A DNA stretch of 64,000 nt from Ectobacillus sp042610425. GTDB taxonomy: Bacteria; Bacillota; Bacilli; Bacillales; Bacillaceae_G. The stretch spans positions 372,001 through 436,000 of the forward strand of contig NZ_JBGJZM010000002.1 in the NCBI RefSeq assembly GCF_042610425.1, written 5' to 3'. Position 1 is the first letter of the stretch. The number at the start of each line of letters is the position of its first letter. Below the pieces are notes generated by a model, which made no database searches, was not told the DNA's origin, and saw nothing but the letters and a program-made list of their open reading frames with translations. A program made the position numbers and the translations under genes. Positions 50,204-58,839 of this stretch are shown here, one piece after another.

Positions 50204-52240
50204 ATGGAGCTTATTACCAATAAAAAACCGGCGAAGATCATTCGTGTGCTAAGCACACTTACGATAACCGTTTCTTTTATTCTAGTAGTCACACTATCCA
50301 TACTTATTTTGGCTGCTAAGATTGCCGGTCCGCCGCCCATCAAAGTTATGCAAACGTCCGTCTTCTACGCAAATGACGATTCCATAATCGGGCAAAGTCA
50401 TACAGGGCAAAACCGGTATTGGGCTTCAATGAGTGATATAAGCCCTTACGTCAAAGATGCAACGATTGCGATTGAAGATCAGCACTTTTTCGATCATAGC
50501 GGGTTTGATGTAAAACGTATTGCTGGTGCCGCTGTAGCCGATATAAAAGCGATGGCTATGGTACAAGGAGCTAGTACAATTACACAACAATATGCAAGGA
50601 ACCTCTATTTAGGCCACGATAAAACATGGGTTCGCAAAATGATGGAGGCTCTTTATACAATTCGCTTAGAAGTAAATTATAGCAAGGAACAAATTTTAGA
50701 AGGCTATTTAAACACCATTTACTATGGGAACGGTGCCTACGGAATCGAGGCAGCGTCGCGGCTCTATTTTAATAAACATGCTAAAGACCTAACTCTTGCC
50801 GAGGCAAGTTTACTTGCTGGCATTCCAAAGGGGCCAAGTAATTATTCCCCGTATACAAATTTAGCAGACGTTACAAGTCGTCAGCATCTCATATTAGCTG
50901 AAATGGAGCGGCAAGGCTACATTTCAAAAACAGAGGAACAAGTAGCAAGTCAGCAAAAATTAGTCTTTGCCACAATACAAAAAAAAGAGGACGAAATAGC
51001 ACCTTATTTTCAAGATGCCGTCCTGCAATCTCTGCTTAGTGATACGAAATTAGACGAACAAGTCATGCGTGGTGGACTTCGTATATACACCACTCTCGAC
51101 AGAAATCTACAACAGCTTACTGAGCAAACCGTAGCAAAGACGATTCCCAGCACAACTGCACTCGAAGCTGCGGTCGTTGTGATGGATCCGAAAACGGGAG
51201 AAGTAAAAGCATTACTGGGGGGAAAGGATTATAAACAAAGCCAATTTAACCGCGCCACGCAAGCCTATCGGCAGCCCGGTTCCACCTTTAAGCCCTTTCT
51301 CTACTATGCAGCTCTTTCACATGGATTTACAGCGGCTACTCGGCTAAAAAGTGAATTTACCACCTTCCCATTAGACGATGGCACCACCTATAAGCCATCC
51401 AATTACAATAATTATTATGCCAATGATTTCGTCACAATGACGCAAGCACTTGCTGTATCTGATAATGTATATGCAGTGAAAACCCATCTATTTTTAGGTG
51501 CAGACACGCTCGTCCAAACAGCGAAGCAGTTCGGTATTACAAGTGAACTGCGCGCTAATCCATCCCTTGCCTTAGGAACATCACCTGTAAAACCCGTTGA
51601 AATGGCCGGCGCCTACAGTATGTTTGCAAATGGAGGCAAACGGGTGACGCCTATCTTTATTCGCCGTATTGTCGGCCCAGACGGAAAGATTTTATATGAC
51701 TCCCATGTTAAAGAAGCGCAAGTATTAGATCCAAACCACGTTTCTGTCATGCAAAGTCTCATGACGGGTATGTTTAACAAAAAGCTAGACGGATACGCAA
51801 ACGTAACAGGTCAAGGGATTGCAGACAGACTAACAAGAACATATGCAGGCAAATCCGGATCTACAAAAACCGATAGCTGGATGATCGGTTTTACCCCAAG
51901 TCTTGTCACCACCGTCTGGACTGGCTATGACCGGGAAAAGGAAATAACCAATGTAGACGAACAAAAATACGCCAAAGAAATATGGGCTCAAATTATGGAA
52001 CAAGGACTACAAGACAAGCCAAAAGAAGAATTTGAAAAACCAGCCCAAATCATTACGGTAGACGTAGATCCGAAAACTGGAAAAATCGTCACAAATGGAT
52101 GCGCCCCATCCGTTAGCATGAACTTCGTAAAAGGAACAGAACCTACTGAATACTGCGTAGAGGATGGAAAAAAACCAGACATCGGAAAACCAAAACCGAA
52201 ACAGGAGCAGCAATGGTGGAGAAAATATATACCATGGTAA
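50204..52240 (+). CDS. pbpG: Class A penicillin-binding protein, PbpG-like (PBP2d)
   Basis: A 678-aa bifunctional peptidoglycan synthase. One N-terminal membrane helix (about 22-42) precedes the GT51 glycosyltransferase domain (IAIEDQHFFDHSGFD, GASTITQQYARNLYL, RKMMEALYTIRLE) and then the transpeptidase domain with STFK in QPGSTFKP, SDN in AVSDNVYA and KSG in AGKSGST. The position next to ywhD-ywhC matches pbpG (ywhE), a sigma-F-controlled sporulation PBP. AGGGGGAG is the ribosome site. Confidence 0.94.
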   Translation: MELITNKKPAKIIRVLSTLTITVSFILVVTLSILILAAKIAGPPPIKVMQTSVFYANDDSIIGQSHTGQNRYWASMSDISPYVKDATIAIEDQHFFDHSGFDVKRIAGAAVADIKAMAMVQGASTITQQYARNLYLGHDKTWVRKMMEALYTIRLEVNYSKEQILEGYLNTIYYGNGAYGIEAASRLYFNKHAKDLTLAEASLLAGIPKGPSNYSPYTNLADVTSRQHLILAEMERQGYISKTEEQVASQQKLVFATIQKKEDEIAPYFQDAVLQSLLSDTKLDEQVMRGGLRIYTTLDRNLQQLTEQTVAKTIPSTTALEAAVVVMDPKTGEVKALLGGKDYKQSQFNRATQAYRQPGSTFKPFLYYAALSHGFTAATRLKSEFTTFPLDDGTTYKPSNYNNYYANDFVTMTQALAVSDNVYAVKTHLFLGADTLVQTAKQFGITSELRANPSLALGTSPVKPVEMAGAYSMFANGGKRVTPIFIRRIVGPDGKILYDSHVKEAQVLDPNHVSVMQSLMTGMFNKKLDGYANVTGQGIADRLTRTYAGKSGSTKTDSWMIGFTPSLVTTVWTGYDREKEITNVDEQKYAKEIWAQIMEQGLQDKPKEEFEKPAQIITVDVDPKTGKIVTNGCAPSVSMNFVKGTEPTEYCVEDGKKPDIGKPKPKQEQQWWRKYIPW

Positions 52241-52245
52241 GAGTC

Positions 52246-52273
52246 GGACCTCTACACAGAGGTTCTTCTTTTT
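52246..52273 (+). terminator. Terminator downstream of pbpG
   Basis: GGACCTCT / AGAGGTTC with a 4-nt loop, then CTTCTTTTTT; 6 bp past the stop. Confidence 0.88.
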
Positions 52274-52308
52274 TGAAGAGAATCATTTGATTCTACGTTG
52301 ATTAGGGT

Positions 52309-52490
52309 GTGCCGTTAAATCCGCGGGGACCGCCTTTAAATTTGCCGTTCCCGCCGTTAAATTACTACTTCCCGCCTTTATTTTCCACCAAGCGTTCTTT
52401 TTCTTCCTACTTCTATCCACCGGCGCCTTTATTCCTGCGGGGGTCGCCGTTAAATTTGCCGTTCCCGCCGTTAAATTACTGCTTTCCGCC
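52309..52490. repeat. 21-bp-phased CCGCC repeat array between pbpG and ywhD
   Basis: (N)(C)GCC(G/T)TTA motifs occur at 52309, 52330, 52351 and 52372 (21 bp apart), then after 51 bp at 52423, 52444, 52465 and 52486 (21 bp apart). The two four-motif blocks are alike and shifted by 114 bp. The gap between them has the same TTATTTTC ... CTTCTATCC words as the array near map. In one plus-strand frame it reads PPLN/PPLF heptads, but no ribosome site precedes it. It lies between convergent terminators. Confidence 0.88.
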
Positions 52491-52532
52491 TTTATTCTCT
52501 ACACTCTCCCAGCAAATCCAATACCCCAACGT

Positions 52533-52570
52533 AAAAAAGCAGCGTAGCTTATACAAGTACGCTGCTTTTC
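52533..52570 (-). terminator. Terminator downstream of ywhD
   Basis: AAAAGCAGCGTA / TACGCTGCTTTT hairpin 3 bp beyond the ywhD stop, with A/T runs on both sides. Confidence 0.93.
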
Positions 52571-52572
52571 CT

Positions 52573-53085
52573 TTATTCTCCAAGAAGTTCTTTCTTCAGC
52601 TTCTCACTAGAAGCATTCCACATACCTAGGTTGTGCTGCTTCAAAAATTGTCCCAGTACGATTTTAGATGGTTCATCCATATGATCCACGATAATATGAC
52701 GTTTTAATGATTTATCCATTCGGTTTACATGCTCAGGAAGTAGCTTATAACCGCGGCGTGCTTCGCGATCGATGATCATTTCACATGCAGTAACACCGGC
52801 ATAATAAGCACCTGTTTGGAGTTGTTCAATCGTTACCCAAACGAGCCAATAGGCTTTACCATTTACGACTTCCTCTTTATTTGGGGAAAATTTAATCCCT
52901 TTTTCCACCTCGCTGCGAGCATGCATGGCAGCGATATCGACAACTGCCGTACCTTCTGCGACATCGACAATAACGGGAGATACATTTTCTAAGCTAAGTA
53001 CGCCCACTCCATATCCACCGTGTCCACTTGTTGAATCATTTTTTAAAATCGTAAAACCAGGTTGCTTTTTACGTGGTTCTTCCAT
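52573..53085 (-). CDS. ywhD: YwhD family protein
   Basis: A 170-aa protein of the conserved Bacillus YwhD family with no known function. The N-terminal half has GYGVGVLSLENVSPVIVDV and AAMHARSEVEKGIKF; the C-terminal part is basic and helical. The conserved pbpG-ywhD-ywhC order is kept. It lies 18 bp downstream of the ywhC metalloprotease gene and is probably co-transcribed with it. Confidence 0.85.
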   Translation of the reverse strand: MEEPRKKQPGFTILKNDSTSGHGGYGVGVLSLENVSPVIVDVAEGTAVVDIAAMHARSEVEKGIKFSPNKEEVVNGKAYWLVWVTIEQLQTGAYYAGVTACEMIIDREARRGYKLLPEHVNRMDKSLKRHIIVDHMDEPSKIVLGQFLKQHNLGMWNASSEKLKKELLGE

Positions 53086-53103
53086 GTTCTGTTCCTCCTT
53101 ACC

Positions 53104-53775
53104 TTATAAATGGAATAGGGGCCGAATGACACTTTCAAGCGAGCCTGCGACGAAAGGTACAATCGTGTTAAAAATAGGTTGAATTGTATATCGATCCAAT
53201 GGTGTGATGACAAGAATGAGAAAAATAATCGCACCGTAATTTTCAAATTGTGTCATTTTTGCACGTGCGTTCATTGGCATCAAGTCTTCGACAATCCGGT
53301 AGCCATCTAGCGGTGGTAACGGGATCAAATTAAATACAAACAACACAACATTTAAGCTAATAAAAATGGTAAAGAAACGATATAAGGTATCTCCCACTGC
53401 GACCGGCAAAGTATCTGCCGCGCCTACCTTAATGAGCGTATACCAAATAAGTAAGCCAATCCCGCTAAGAAGCAAATTACTAACAGGTCCTGCTACAGAA
53501 ACAAGAATGCCGGCTAATCTTGGCTTTTTAAAGAAATATGGATTTACCGGTACCGGACGCGCCCAGCCAAAGCCAAGCAAAAAGATTGCCAGTGTTCCGA
53601 ACAAATCCAAGTGAGCAAACGGCGACAGCGTTAGACGCCCTTGTTTCTGTGCAGTAGGATCCCCGAATTTATACGCGACAAAAGCATGCGAGAATTCATG
53701 CACAGAAAAGGCTAGCATAAGCGCAATTGCAACTAACGGAATATCCTTTAACGGGTATACAAATAAATGGTCCAT
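53104..53775 (-). CDS. ywhC: Site-2-type membrane metalloprotease (M50), YwhC-like
   Basis: A 223-aa intramembrane protease with about six hydrophobic segments. The zinc-binding HEFSH (HExxH) is in FSVHEFSHAFVAYKFGD (about 25-41) and the second metal motif is NLIPLPPLDGYRI (N-x2-P-x2-LDG form). It has no PDZ domain, unlike RasP. Substrates are unknown. It starts at ATG 53775. Confidence 0.92.
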   Translation of the reverse strand: MDHLFVYPLKDIPLVAIALMLAFSVHEFSHAFVAYKFGDPTAQKQGRLTLSPFAHLDLFGTLAIFLLGFGWARPVPVNPYFFKKPRLAGILVSVAGPVSNLLLSGIGLLIWYTLIKVGAADTLPVAVGDTLYRFFTIFISLNVVLFVFNLIPLPPLDGYRIVEDLMPMNARAKMTQFENYGAIIFLILVITPLDRYTIQPIFNTIVPFVAGSLESVIRPLFHL

Positions 53776-53899
53776 TCTTCCTCTCCTCTACACACATCTA
53801 TTATCATTAGCATAGCAGAATTTTTTGTAAAATGTATGTTTACCGATTACAATTCGCTATAATAAGATGGTACAGCTAAATGAAAAAGGAGCGATACCT

Positions 53900-54085
53900 A
53901 TGCCATATGTAACAGTAAAAATGTTAGAAGGCCGCACAGAAGAACAAAAAAAAGCGTTAGTAGAAAAGGTAACAGCTGCAGTAAGTGAAACAACAGGTGC
54001 TCCTGTTGCAAACGTTACTGTTTTTATCGATGAAATGTCCAAAAACCATTATGCGGTTGCTGGCAAACGCATGAGCGACAAATAA
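53900..54085 (+). CDS. ywhB: 4-oxalocrotonate tautomerase family enzyme (YwhB-like)
   Basis: A 61-aa small tautomerase. The mature protein begins with the catalytic Pro after Met removal (MPYVTVKMLEGRT), and Arg11/Arg39-region residues are replaced in part (EGRTEEQK present). It acts as a hexamer on enol/keto acids; the natural substrate is unknown. The ATG at 53900 follows AAGGAG; a frame 11 codons longer was rejected because the ribosome site lies inside it. Confidence 0.92.
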   Translation: MPYVTVKMLEGRTEEQKKALVEKVTAAVSETTGAPVANVTVFIDEMSKNHYAVAGKRMSDK

Positions 54086-54096
54086 GCATTTTCTTT

Positions 54097-54122
54097 AAAA
54101 AAGCAGCTTAGGCTGCTTTTTT
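54097..54122. terminator. Bidirectional terminator between ywhB and ywfO
   Basis: AAAAAAGCAGC / GCTGCTTTTTT with a 4-nt loop; its right end overlaps the ywfO stop codon. Confidence 0.92.
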
Positions 54123-55425
54123 AATTATTCCCGTTTAACAGGCTGATAATTTTATCCTTTATCTTCCCTTTTCTGCCGTTTTCATATAAAAAGTCATGTG
54201 GATAAAACAACTTTTGATCCGTCCGTTTCTTACCGGAAATGGCTTCGACAATTTCGGATTCGCGTGATAACTCCCGCAGTTCTCCATTTGGCATGAGCAA
54301 TAAAATGGGTATCCTTCCTTCTTCATCCCCTGCCCGGTAAAAGTCATAGGGCAAATCAGAGGTACTATCCATCACAAGATAATAGTCCGGATCAATTCCT
54401 GCTTTTTTAAACAACGAATTTAATTCCACCCAGTTGTTTAGGCCATGTTGCTTATCAGCAAAATCAACATATTTGAATAGATTCCGATTCAAAAAACGCC
54501 GGCTTAAATCACTTAAAATGCTATCCTCTTCCTCTTGCCATACTTGAAAATAGTAATACATAATATTTTCATCTAGCTTTAAATAGTCTTCTAATGTCAC
54601 ATTTTCCTCAAATAGTGAGTAGAAATGTACAGGTTTATATGTAAATTTGTATTCCTGTTTATACAGTGTCTTTGCCCGGTGCAAAATTTTTGTGAGAATA
54701 ACTTCCGCACTGCGCGTAACCGGGTGAAAATATACTTGCCAATACATTTGATACCGACTCATGATATAATGCTCTACCGCATGCATCCCACTCGCTTTAA
54801 TAACCACTTGATGTTCATGCGGACGCATCACACGTAAAATGCGTTCCATATCAAAATTACCATAGCTAACGCCGGTAAAATAGGCATCCCTAAGTAGGTA
54901 ATCCATACGGTCTGCATCAATTTGACTAGAAATCATACTAATAGCCAGCTTATTATCGGAAGTTTTCGCAATAACATCCGAAACCTGCTTTGGAAACGAA
55001 TCATCCACGCGGCGAAGCACCTTATTTACTTCCGTATCTCCCAATATGATGTCCTGCGTAAACTTTTCATGATCAAGGTGAAACACCTTTTCAAAGGAAT
55101 GAGAAAACGGACCATGACCGACATCGTGAAGTAATGCAGCACATAGGCATAACAAACGATCTTCTACATTCCAACTTGGTCTTCCATCAAATATATCATC
55201 AACCATACGACGAACAATTTCATACACGCCTAACGAATGATTAAAACGACTATGCTCCGCACCATGAAACGTAAAAAATGTCGTTCCTAATTGACGAATA
55301 CGACGCAACCGCTGAAATTCCTTCGTACCTATTAAATCCCAAATTAATTTATCATGAACTTGAACATACTTATGTACAGGGTCTTTAAATACTTTTTTCT
55401 CGCTCATCTTGTTATTCGGATACAA
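54121..55425 (-). CDS. ywfO: HD-domain phosphohydrolase (SAMHD1-like, YwfO)
   Basis: A 434-aa protein of the dGTPase/SAMHD1-like HD family. Metal ligands appear as H-HD-D: EHSRFNHSLG, ALLHDVGHGPFSH and QIDADRMDYLLRDA. It probably hydrolyses (d)NTPs or related nucleotides; the exact substrate is not readable. I take a TTG start at 55425 (AGGGGG 9 nt upstream); an internal ATG six codons later (MSEKKVFKD) is the alternative. Confidence 0.9.
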   Translation of the reverse strand: MYPNNKMSEKKVFKDPVHKYVQVHDKLIWDLIGTKEFQRLRRIRQLGTTFFTFHGAEHSRFNHSLGVYEIVRRMVDDIFDGRPSWNVEDRLLCLCAALLHDVGHGPFSHSFEKVFHLDHEKFTQDIILGDTEVNKVLRRVDDSFPKQVSDVIAKTSDNKLAISMISSQIDADRMDYLLRDAYFTGVSYGNFDMERILRVMRPHEHQVVIKASGMHAVEHYIMSRYQMYWQVYFHPVTRSAEVILTKILHRAKTLYKQEYKFTYKPVHFYSLFEENVTLEDYLKLDENIMYYYFQVWQEEEDSILSDLSRRFLNRNLFKYVDFADKQHGLNNWVELNSLFKKAGIDPDYYLVMDSTSDLPYDFYRAGDEEGRIPILLLMPNGELRELSRESEIVEAISGKKRTDQKLFYPHDFLYENGRKGKIKDKIISLLNGNN

Positions 55426-55530
55426 GAAACATAACCCCCTTTCTACTCTTTATATTCATTATATAGAACAACCACATGAATTTAAATTATCAGTATGTAT
55501 ATATAGTAATAATTATACAAAAATTTCAAA

Positions 55531-55563
55531 AAAAGCACTTCATTTTCGGCGAAGTGCTCTCTA
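55531..55563 (-). terminator. Terminator downstream of the DUF1450 gene
   Basis: AGCACTTC / GAAGTGCT hairpin with an A-run on its left that gives a T-run leftward; 9 bp beyond the stop. Confidence 0.88.
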
Positions 55564-55571
55564 AAATCCTA

Positions 55572-55796
55572 TTACTTATTTAATTTACTCTCAATCTTCT
55601 TCAATAATTCCTCTTCATTTATAGCGGATACAGGACGATTGTTGACGAATGCGAACGATTTCTTTCGGCCGGGACCACAATAAGATTGGCAACCAATTAC
55701 AATGTCTGCTTGCGAATCTAATTTCTGCAGACGCGGTAGCAATGTTTTTAGATTCGTTGCCTGACAATCGTCACAAACGCGGAATTCATTTGCCAT
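55572..55796 (-). CDS. DUF1450 (YuzB-like) small cysteine protein
   Basis: A 74-aa protein with CDDC near the N-terminus and CQSYCGPGRKKSFAFVN in the middle, the hallmark of DUF1450/YuzB proteins. The two cysteine pairs suggest a thioredoxin-like ferredoxin fold or metal binding, but no function is known. ATG with GGGAA upstream; single-gene unit divergent from rsfA. Confidence 0.85.
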   Translation of the reverse strand: MANEFRVCDDCQATNLKTLLPRLQKLDSQADIVIGCQSYCGPGRKKSFAFVNNRPVSAINEEELLKKIESKLNK

Positions 55797-55928
55797 TTAG
55801 CACATTCCCTTCTCTATATAAAACTAACAAGAACAGTGAAATAAGCATATTAACTAAAAGGTATTTTACCGCTCTTTGTGCTTGTATGCAAGTTCCCCAA
55901 TACAATCTACCAATTTTTTGAAAGGTTT

Positions 55929-55958
55929 GTATAAAATAAATGTCTTTGGGCTATTCTA
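55929..55958 (+). promoter_or_regulatory. Candidate sigma-F type promoter of rsfA
   Basis: GTATA (55929-55933), 15-bp spacer and GGCTATTCTA (55949-55958) partly fit the sigma-F consensus GYATA-N15-GGNNANANT, 42 bp upstream of the rsfA start. One -10 position is off. Confidence 0.35.
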
Positions 55959-55999
55959 AAAATAGTAATTTCTTACAATGGGGAAAAGGAGATGAATCT

Positions 56000-56677
56000 A
56001 TGAAAGTAAGACAAGATGCTTGGACTGATGAAGATGATTTATTATTAGCAGAAACGGTGCTACGTCATGTGCGTGAAGGGAGCACCCAATTAAATGCATT
56101 TGAAGAGGTAGGAGATAAGCTGAATCGTACATCTGCAGCGTGTGGCTTTCGTTGGAATGCAGTTGTTCGTTACAATTTTGATAAAGCGTTGCAGCTAGCA
56201 AAAAAACATCGCAAGGAAAAAATGAGAGCAGCAAATGGCGATCAATCCAAGAAAAAATTGCTCTATTCACCGCCTGCTTCGTTCGCGGCTCCGCTAGCCC
56301 CTCTTCCAAATGAAATAGAAAAGGAATTAGAGGGCGAGGCACTACCAATCCCTATCTACGCTTCGCAATCTATTTCGATGCAAGATGTCATTACATTTCT
56401 ACAGACTCTCGATTATTCAGACGTGAAGGCGACGGCTCTGGAAAGAGAGAATGAGAGGCTTAAAAGAGAGCTTACTGAATATACACTGCAAAATCAAGAA
56501 TTGCAAAAAAAGATTCAGCAAATGGAGCATCAATCGTCAACGATTCAAGAAGACTACGAAACGATTTTAAAAATTATGAATCGGGCACGTAAGCTTGCGT
56601 TAACAGAAGATGACGAAAGACCGAGCACAGCGTTTCGGATGGATCGAAACGGAAATCTAGAAAAGATCGCAGAGTAA
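56000..56677 (+). CDS. rsfA: Prespore-specific transcriptional regulator RsfA
   Basis: A 225-aa DNA-binding protein that tunes sigma-F-dependent genes in the forespore. The N-terminus is a Myb/SANT-like domain (about 3-60: DAWTDEDDLLLAETVLRHV, LNRTSAACGFRWNAVVR); a basic linker follows, then a coiled coil (about 150-195, ERENERLKRELTEYTLQNQE). Start at 56000 with AAAAGGAG upstream; the frame's 20-codon extension overlaps the promoter. Confidence 0.92.
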   Translation: MKVRQDAWTDEDDLLLAETVLRHVREGSTQLNAFEEVGDKLNRTSAACGFRWNAVVRYNFDKALQLAKKHRKEKMRAANGDQSKKKLLYSPPASFAAPLAPLPNEIEKELEGEALPIPIYASQSISMQDVITFLQTLDYSDVKATALERENERLKRELTEYTLQNQELQKKIQQMEHQSSTIQEDYETILKIMNRARKLALTEDDERPSTAFRMDRNGNLEKIAE

Positions 56678-56684
56678 GAAGAAC

Positions 56685-56715
56685 AAGGAGATGGCGCAAA
56701 TGCTATCTCCTTTTG
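56685..56715 (+). terminator. Terminator downstream of rsfA
   Basis: AAGGAGAT / ATCTCCTT hairpin followed by TTGT; 8 bp past the stop. Confidence 0.8.
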
Positions 56716-56832
56716 TATGTATGTCCGCCCTAGACACATTGTGTTCACAGAAAATTCCATATGTCTCCTCAACACCTATGCTAAAATAATAGTAAAATTT
56801 GCGAACTTAGTTGACAGAGGGGATAAATTTAT

Positions 56833-57852
56833 ATGCCAAAAAAGAAAAAGTATTCTTCGTTTCCCTACATACTCATTGTTACTCTTCTTCATATAGCAGG
56901 AATTACTGGACTATTATTCTCCATGCCCAATCATCCTGTCCTATTAGGTATGGGAATTCTTTCCTATACGTTAGGACTACGACATGCGTTTGATGTAGAC
57001 CATATTGCAGCCATTGATAACACCGTTCGAAAATTAGTAGAACAAAAGAAGAATCCTATTGGAGTTGGCTTTTTCTTCTCACTTGGTCATAGTACGGTAG
57101 TAGTATTACTCACAATATTCACTGCTTTTTCTGTACAATGGGTAGGACAAAAGCTCCCACAGATGAAGGAAATGGGCGGGTATATCGGAACAATTGTATC
57201 CGGATCATTTCTCCTTCTGATTGGTGTTTTAAATTTAATCATCCTTTTTGATATTTTTCGTGTCTTTCTCTCCATGAGGGAAAAACATTATAAAGAAACT
57301 GAAATGGAGCAGCTTTTGCTAGCAAGAGGCTTTCTATCGCGCTTTGTGCAGCCTTTATTCGCATTTATAAACCGAAGTTGGCATGTATATCCAATTGGTT
57401 TTTTGTTCGGACTCGGATTTGATACGGCAAGTGAAGTGGCCTTACTAACACTATCAGCCGGGGCAGCACAACATGTTCTTCCTATCTATGGAATTCTTTC
57501 CTTACCGATTCTATTTGCTGCTGGGATGAGTCTACTGGATACGGCTGATGGTATCTTCATGACAACAAGCTATAAATGGGCGTTTGATAAACCGATTCGG
57601 AAAGTCTATTACAATTTAACGGTCACCGCCATCTCCGTTTTTGCAGCACTATTCATCGGTATGATCGAGTTAGCCCAGATTGCTATTCCGTATATTGGAC
57701 TACAAGGCGGCATTTGGGGCTATATCGAAAATCTGGAACTTGGAAATTTAGGCTATATTCTCGTCATTTTGTTTATTTTAGTATGGGGAATCTCGTATTT
57801 TGCATGGAAATTTTTTCATATTGAAGAAAGATGGAGCCAAAAACATACATGA
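56833..57852 (+). CDS. Nickel/cobalt permease (NiCoT, HoxN/NixA family)
   Basis: A 339-aa single-component metal importer with about eight membrane helices. The family signature is LRHAFDVDHIAAIDN (RHA(V/F)DADHI type, about 49-63), followed by FFSLGHSTVV and LGFDTASEVALL. It takes up Ni2+ and/or Co2+. In this window cobalt would serve the B12-dependent mutase IcmF; no urease or hydrogenase genes are seen. I saw no metal-responsive site upstream. Confidence 0.93.
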   Translation: MPKKKKYSSFPYILIVTLLHIAGITGLLFSMPNHPVLLGMGILSYTLGLRHAFDVDHIAAIDNTVRKLVEQKKNPIGVGFFFSLGHSTVVVLLTIFTAFSVQWVGQKLPQMKEMGGYIGTIVSGSFLLLIGVLNLIILFDIFRVFLSMREKHYKETEMEQLLLARGFLSRFVQPLFAFINRSWHVYPIGFLFGLGFDTASEVALLTLSAGAAQHVLPIYGILSLPILFAAGMSLLDTADGIFMTTSYKWAFDKPIRKVYYNLTVTAISVFAALFIGMIELAQIAIPYIGLQGGIWGYIENLELGNLGYILVILFILVWGISYFAWKFFHIEERWSQKHT

Positions 57853-57906
57853 TAATCCTTCTTTTTTGCTATAATAGGCAAAAGTTGAACGTAAGGAGTA
57901 ATTTGT

Positions 57907-58731
57907 ATGAACCAATCTATTCTGTATCAACCAGAGTGGCGCATCCTTGACCAGTCCAGTCTAAGAGAGCCTGCCCTGCATTCCTTTGCCATGGACGATA
58001 CGCTATGCAAATCTGTAGGAAAGGGGCTCGCCCCCGCTACGATGCGTTCTTGGGTTCATCCTAAGACAATTGTGCTCGGCATTCAAGACACGAAGCTTCC
58101 TCATTTGCATGAGGGGGTCGCGTTTTTGAAGAAGCATAACTATAACGTCATTGTTCGAAATTCCGGTGGCTTAGCTGTCGTTCTTGATGAAGGGGTTTTA
58201 AATATCTCTCTCATTTTTCGCGAAATGGACAAAGGAATCGACATTCATTCCGGCTACGATGCGATGTGGGAGCTTATCAAAGAAATGTTTAAAGACTACG
58301 GAGTAACGATTGAAGCAAAGGAAATCGTCGGATCCTATTGCCCAGGTAGCTATGATTTAAGCATTGCAAATAAAAAATTTGCAGGGATTTCACAGCGGCG
58401 TATGCAGAGCGGCGTAGCCGTACAAATTTATCTATGCTTAGCAGGAAGTGGGCAGGAGCGCGCTTCCGTTGTTCGGGATTTTTATGAGGTGGCACGGCAA
58501 GGAGAACAAACAAAATTCGTCTATCCTACCATTGTTCCAAGCACAATGGCGTCTCTTTCTGAATTGCTCGGCGAGTCGATTTCTGTTTCCAACTGTATGC
58601 ATCGTCTGCTACAAGCCTTGCAGCAAAAAAGTACGACACTTATCTCTTCCCAGCTTATGCCAGAGGAAATTCCACTATATGAATCCTATTTACAGCGTAT
58701 AACCAAACGAAATGAAGAGGCATTTTCGTAA
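57907..58731 (+). CDS. lipL: Octanoyl-[GcvH]:protein N-octanoyltransferase LipL
   Basis: Amidotransferase moving octanoyl (lipoyl precursor) groups from GcvH to E2 subunits. The 274-aa protein has the BPL/LplA fold with RNSGGLAVVLDEGVLNISL, the nucleophile Cys in IVGSYCPGSYDLS and the KKFAGISQRR lysine. Position upstream of pta fits ywfL. AAGGAG upstream of the ATG. Confidence 0.93.
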   Translation: MNQSILYQPEWRILDQSSLREPALHSFAMDDTLCKSVGKGLAPATMRSWVHPKTIVLGIQDTKLPHLHEGVAFLKKHNYNVIVRNSGGLAVVLDEGVLNISLIFREMDKGIDIHSGYDAMWELIKEMFKDYGVTIEAKEIVGSYCPGSYDLSIANKKFAGISQRRMQSGVAVQIYLCLAGSGQERASVVRDFYEVARQGEQTKFVYPTIVPSTMASLSELLGESISVSNCMHRLLQALQQKSTTLISSQLMPEEIPLYESYLQRITKRNEEAFS

Positions 58732-58758
58732 GCTAGTTTCTCAGAAACTAGCTTTTTT
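58730..58758 (+). terminator. Terminator downstream of lipL
   Basis: AAGCTAGTTTC / GAAACTAGCTT with a 3-nt loop and T-run, starting at the lipL stop codon. Confidence 0.94.
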
Positions 58759-58839
58759 CTTATTCCTCCCTTTCCCTTCCATCCGAATCCATTGTATGGT
58801 AGAGAAAAGAACTATATTGCCAGGAAAGGAAGAACAAGC

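Noticed and set aside
52309..52629. A 106-codon proline/leucine-rich plus-strand gene downstream of pbpG
   Set aside because: It begins inside the repeat array, has no ribosome site and runs through the ywhD terminator and coding region.
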